Assembly (NCBI GenBank): GCA_036852015.1 | Contig: JAANDG010000425.1 | Coordinates: forward strand, 1-64,000 | DNA: 64,000 nucleotides | Direction of reading: 5' to 3' | Source: Pelodera strongyloides | Lineage: Eukaryota; Nematoda; Chromadorea; Rhabditida; Rhabditidae | In this document: positions 59,863 through 64,000 of the stretch, one piece after another | How the letters are laid out: each line of letters opens with the position of its first letter | Position numbering within the stretch: the first letter of the stretch is position 1 | Notes under the pieces: generated by a model | Database searches by the model: none | The model's input: the letters and a program-made list of their open reading frames with translations, nothing else | What the model was told of the DNA's origin: nothing | Made by a program: the position numbers and the translations under genes

Positions 59863-62122
59863 TCAGTACATTCCAAATCTCACACACCCCCAATTCCCCA
59901 TAGGTGACCGTTTTTATACAATCATTGCGCACCTGCTATATTTAATGAGTTCCCATTTCACGCGTTTCTTTTGGCAAAATGCAAATTATTTTGCTATCGG
60001 GTACAATTAGTTTTCTTCATTTTATACGATTTTCCACATTAATGGGTTAAAGAAGTTGTGTTCGTGAATAGTTGAATTTTATGTATGAAGTTTGTGGTCT
60101 TGCTATTTATTGGATCCATTATGCAAATTGTTGTTATGTCGATTTGTTTCTTTGTTTGATTTTAGTACGCGGTTTGCTTTAATAAATTGTGAAAATATAT
60201 GGACGAGATTGTTACGTAAGAGCTATATTTCGTACAGTACACGAGAGTACAACATGTTGCTGCACAGTTTGTAATCGTTTTAAGCGCATAGTTGTAAGTA
60301 AAAACAGAAACGAACCGTGTGCCCATTTCCAAATAGAAAAAAAGACAAGCGTTGGAAATTTTGAACTGTATCACCCAATTGATTTGGTTTTTTTTTATTA
60401 ATGGATGTTGCAACATTTTAATACGCTCGTCTTGCAGTTAGATTACACATGAAAACCGCAAAACATTATTTAACTGTTCGCGAACATTCCGTCATTCTTC
60501 TGCTCAAATTTTATGGCCGTTGTTGTTCTTTCCGTCCTACGTTTATTTTTCTTTTGAAACTTGATATGTGCATTAGACCCTTAACGTTGCTCAATTGAGG
60601 GCGGTTTGAAACTGCAGTTTGAGTAGACCGTATTTTTCACGCTTTTCGTGCGATTGTTTTCGAGTAACTTCCAATAATTCGATTGTTAACTCGGATATAT
60701 AAAACAAATCATAATTGGCATTGATCCGTAAAACGCGACCAAATACATGTTCGCTGAAATACGCCACATGTTTTGCTGGTTGTCGAGGCAAAAGAAACTT
60801 TGAAAATGTGCGCTTTGAGAGAATGGGTAGCGTAAGTAGGCTATTAAATTATGAGTTTCTGCCTATGTGTGTTCTCATCGCTCTCCTTTTGAGTTTCTAG
60901 TGTTTTTGGTCAAACGTGATAATACAATTGCGATCATTTTCGGTCACTCTAAAAACAAATCCTTGACACCAAACGTTATTGATGCAGTTTTGCAATCACA
61001 TAGAGTGTATGATCATTGTGACATAGCTGTGTGGTGTTAGTCTTTGTCACCCTCAGACTACCCGCCAGTTGCGTTCCCGCATTCCCCCCGTTTCACATTG
61101 TGTAAGAGGATGTGTCTGGGCCCTTTCTTGCTTCTTCTTTAAATCCGTCACTCTATTGCATCTTTCTCTTTCTTTCAACCCCTTTATCCAAAATGCCAAA
61201 AACTCGTTACATCACGCACTATGCAAATGTGCAAAATGTAGTTCCTTTCCTTTTCAAAAAGAACACTTATCTTCACTCTATCCGTTAAAATTATTTTGAG
61301 TTTTTTGGGACCTTTGTACAAGCTGGGGTCTACTATGTTTCTTCGGTTTTAATACATCATTAAACATGAGGCGCCAATGTATTCGACATGTGGACGCTTT
61401 CCTATAGTAGTGAATTATGTTCCAAGTGCGCTTGAAGATGTAAGCTTAACAGATCTCTTTGATATCTTTTATTTGCTCTTCGAATCGCGCATGCCGCACA
61501 GGCTCTTAGTACACAAAAAAGTGAGATTAATGTAAACCCGCGTGCTATGATCTGCGTTTTTCAATCAAACCACCACCTGCAACCGTCCTGATGTGGTAGG
61601 TAGTAGCATCATTAAGTAACTATTAACTACAGGTGCTTAGCTATGCTGACTTTGCACACCAATATGTTTTCTTTCCCTTATTTCTTGACTTTTCGTGTGT
61701 TGGGTAAATTTGTCAACAAAATATGATGAACGATAATTTTAGCGAACGATCGAGTCGGGAATTGTGCATCAGCAGCAGTTATTTGTTACGTAAGTTTCTT
61801 GTTCGTCCTTATTTTTTAGAAGATAGATGCGTGTTGGCCCACTGCCTTTAATAAAAGTTTGTGTACAAATTTACCGAACAATGACACTAATGTTGCTCGT
61901 TCATACGAAACTCTTTTTCCATATTGTTTTCCTGTTATTTTTTTGGAAACAACTATGAAACCACTTGCATTCGAATAGTTTATAGGTTTCTGATTAGTGT
62001 TGGTGGAGTTGTGTGTTATTGTTCCCTTTCCTCCATCACTTTTTGAATTGATCTCTCCTCCTGTTCTCTTCACCGCTTCTTTGCCGGTTTCAGCCTCCCC
62101 AGGAATTGGCCCTTGCTGCTCA
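59863..62122. other. UGGT 3' flank and intergenic region
   Basis: The likely UGGT 3' UTR comes first, then T-rich intergenic sequence. Frames such as 60715-60900 and 61069-61299 have no motif or splice support. Confidence 0.45.
60181..60186 (+). terminator. Candidate polyadenylation signal for UGGT
   Basis: AATAAA about 320 bases after the UGGT stop. Position is plausible but unverified. Confidence 0.35.
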
Positions 62123-64000
62123 ATGTCGAACAAGCAATCCAATGGAATAACTCCAATGAACAGTCCACGACCGCCATTCAGAAGGCAAGGCTCGTCAGGT
62201 GGGTCAAATATACCATGGCGCACATCGTTTATGCAATTTTCAACCCCTGATTACTGCTGGACATCATTTTGTCATTTTAGTTGTTTATGGTTGGCTTTTA
62301 AATTGTCTGTTCTGACAGACAATATCATTGCTCTGACGCTTATTCTAACCGAAATGAACATATACGCTCAATTTTCAATATTGTTTATGATGTTTTTTTC
62401 CTGTGTTCTACCTGATTCTTCTTCACGCGATTTTGTTAATAAATTAGGCTAATGGATCACTTCATTACAATTACGTTTTTACAAACGTAAGAAAAGAGAT
62501 TGCTGTTGCTTTTTTTCCTTGTTAATGTGTTATTTTTTGTTATGGGTCGAATAAACTGAATTAGTTGCGATTCCGGAATTTTCATCATTAATTTTACTTT
62601 TTTTCTAGCGGTGTAGTCATGACATTTTACTTTGTGGGCTTGAACTATATGTTTATTTTTCTGGGTAATCGATAAAACTGCCCGCCCTGGAGAGCGATTT
62701 GCTGTAATCCAGCCGCACTGAGTTTCTGTTACACCACATCTGGGAACATTAGTGAGCAATAAAATGATGAACTGCCAAATTGAAGCTTAGGCAAGTCGAA
62801 TTGTCCTCATAAATTTGGAATATAGTTAAGGTGAAGCATAATAATAATGATGATAAAAAGGAACAAACTCTCGGAAGAGAAACAGCAAACGATCACAAGA
62901 TCTCAGCGCTGGATCTACTCTATGTACAAATATTGTTAGCTGTGATGTACAATGTCTCATCTCATGTTTGCTTCTTATCGAGTTCGATTACCTTGGTTCG
63001 TTTTCCGGCAGGTATCCTACGTTTTCCTTGTATACACTCCCCGTCACTGATTTCATTGACGACAGCATTTGCTCGCTGTTTATTTTGGTGTGGGCGCGCG
63101 AATATCTTACTTCCCCATAAAATCATCAAATAGTATCCCTCCGCCTAGATCACTCGCATACAAACCCCGGACCTATTCATTGAGTGAAAACCTGGTTTGC
63201 TTGAAATGTTTTATTATTTTTAAAACATTTTGTCCAATACTGCCATTCTCTATCTCCGCATCTTGAATAGCACACCGGCCACATTTCCAACATTCCCATT
63301 CTCTTCATCTTTCAATGTGTCAGATTATTTGCTGCTCTCTTGCCGAAAGCTGCCTATATAGCTACTGTCGTAAGTGCTAGAACCTTGTTGTCGTTTTATC
63401 TTTACTCATTGAAGATCATTGGTGAGTTTTGGTGAAGAGAGCAGCTCTAGAATAGCCGAAACTACCATTTTTTTCGTTTTTCTAGTATTTGAATATGGAC
63501 ACACACGGGTGAAGATTAGAAAGGTGTTTTGACCAGCTACAAGACAAATTTCACCACGTTCTCACCTCAATTTGCCTATTTTAGTAGCTGGTGGGCAGCA
63601 CCCCATGACAGTTGCTCTAACACCGGCACAAAGGGTCGATTATAGCGTAACAAAGGTAAATACAATTTTGACTAAATCCTTCATTTGCATCACTTTTTTT
63701 TAGCAAAGGTGAGCAAGAAAGTAGTGATCATATTTAAATTCGCCGTCTTTCTTTTTCAGGGAGGAGCTAGAACATGGGCAGTTCTTCTCGTATTTATGTT
63801 TTTGTGTTCAAGTCTCTACACAGTATTTTCCGCAAAGGAGTTGGCCGAAATCGCTGTTGGTAAGTGAAATGATTCAGACAATCAGTTCGTTATCTGACGT
63901 TATCGATTTACTCAAGATTTTTTCGCTCTCTGAGAGTTTATTCTAGAGTCAACGTATTAAAAAAATGCTCTTCTAGACATTGATGGGGACGGAAGTGTGG
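62123..64000 (+). CDS. Partial gene: type II membrane protein with EF-hand-like start of lumenal domain (possibly ASPH/junctin-like)
   Basis: Four in-phase exons are visible before the right edge: 62123-62198, 63585-63655, 63760-63859 and 63977 to the edge. A TTTCAG acceptor ends 29 bases before the ATG, consistent with trans-splicing. The product starts MSNKQSNGIT, has a Pro/Arg/Ser-rich and then basic cytoplasmic part without signal peptide, a TM segment in TWAVLLVFMFLCSSLYTVF (about residues 53-71), then KELAEIAVDIDGDGSV, whose D-x-D-G-D is the start of an EF-hand-like acidic loop. This order (short cytosolic tail, one TM helix, immediate DxDGD motif) is that of aspartyl/asparaginyl beta-hydroxylase, junctin and junctate, so an ASPH-related ER protein is proposed. 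The diagnostic catalytic part would lie beyond the window, so this is inference. Confidence 0.6.

Noticed and set aside
61997..62452. 151-codon open frame read as one protein
   Set aside because: Only the part from the ATG at 62123 to the donor at 62198 continues in phase into the downstream exons; the rest is intron or upstream sequence in a chance-open frame.

Overview
The window looks like nuclear DNA of a nematode, probably a chromadorean. The base composition is AT-rich. Genes are cut into many short exons by mostly short introns with strong TTTCAG/TTTTAG acceptors. Some families are nematode-specific (serpentine receptors, a small secreted Cys-rich protein), and several start codons sit just behind an isolated splice acceptor, as expected for spliced-leader trans-splicing. 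The species cannot be named from sequence alone. No database search was run; names rest on motifs, and exon models were built by hand from splice sites and reading phase. For all seven named genes the exon phases are consistent, and for the six complete ones the exon lengths sum to a multiple of three.

Layout. 1-11.8 kb: no convincing gene; LINE relic, microsatellites, tRNA-derived relics and three foldback or MITE-like elements. 11.87-19.63 kb (minus): a 21-exon, 737-aa aminergic GPCR of muscarinic (GAR-like) type. 19.6-30.8 kb: gene-poor, with two orphan candidate exons and dispersed repeats, including an inverted pair of TTAA-flanked MITEs. 30.82-33.79 kb and 35.94-37.97 kb (plus): two paralogous ten-exon serpentine receptors, with a relic of a third copy between them. 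38.24-43.36 kb (minus): a 16-exon, about 799-aa receptor tyrosine kinase with an almost absent ectodomain; one intron carries a tRNA-derived insertion with a 12-bp target-site duplication. 43.6-45.5 kb: a nearly identical 961-bp tandem duplication. 47.78-48.97 kb (plus): a secreted cysteine-rich 176-aa protein. 51.64-59.86 kb (plus): a complete 32-exon UDP-glucose:glycoprotein glucosyltransferase (1495 aa, C-terminal HVEL). 62.1 kb to the right edge (plus): the first four exons of a membrane protein whose lumenal part begins with an EF-hand-like acidic motif, possibly aspartyl/asparaginyl beta-hydroxylase-like.

The genes do not form one pathway. Four encode or probably encode cell-surface sensors (acetylcholine-type GPCR, two serpentines, RTK). 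UGGT, and perhaps the last gene, work in the endoplasmic reticulum: UGGT marks misfolded glycoproteins for calnexin/calreticulin. The unusual content is the short-ectodomain kinase, the serpentine pair and the density of small foldback elements, several of them inside introns.
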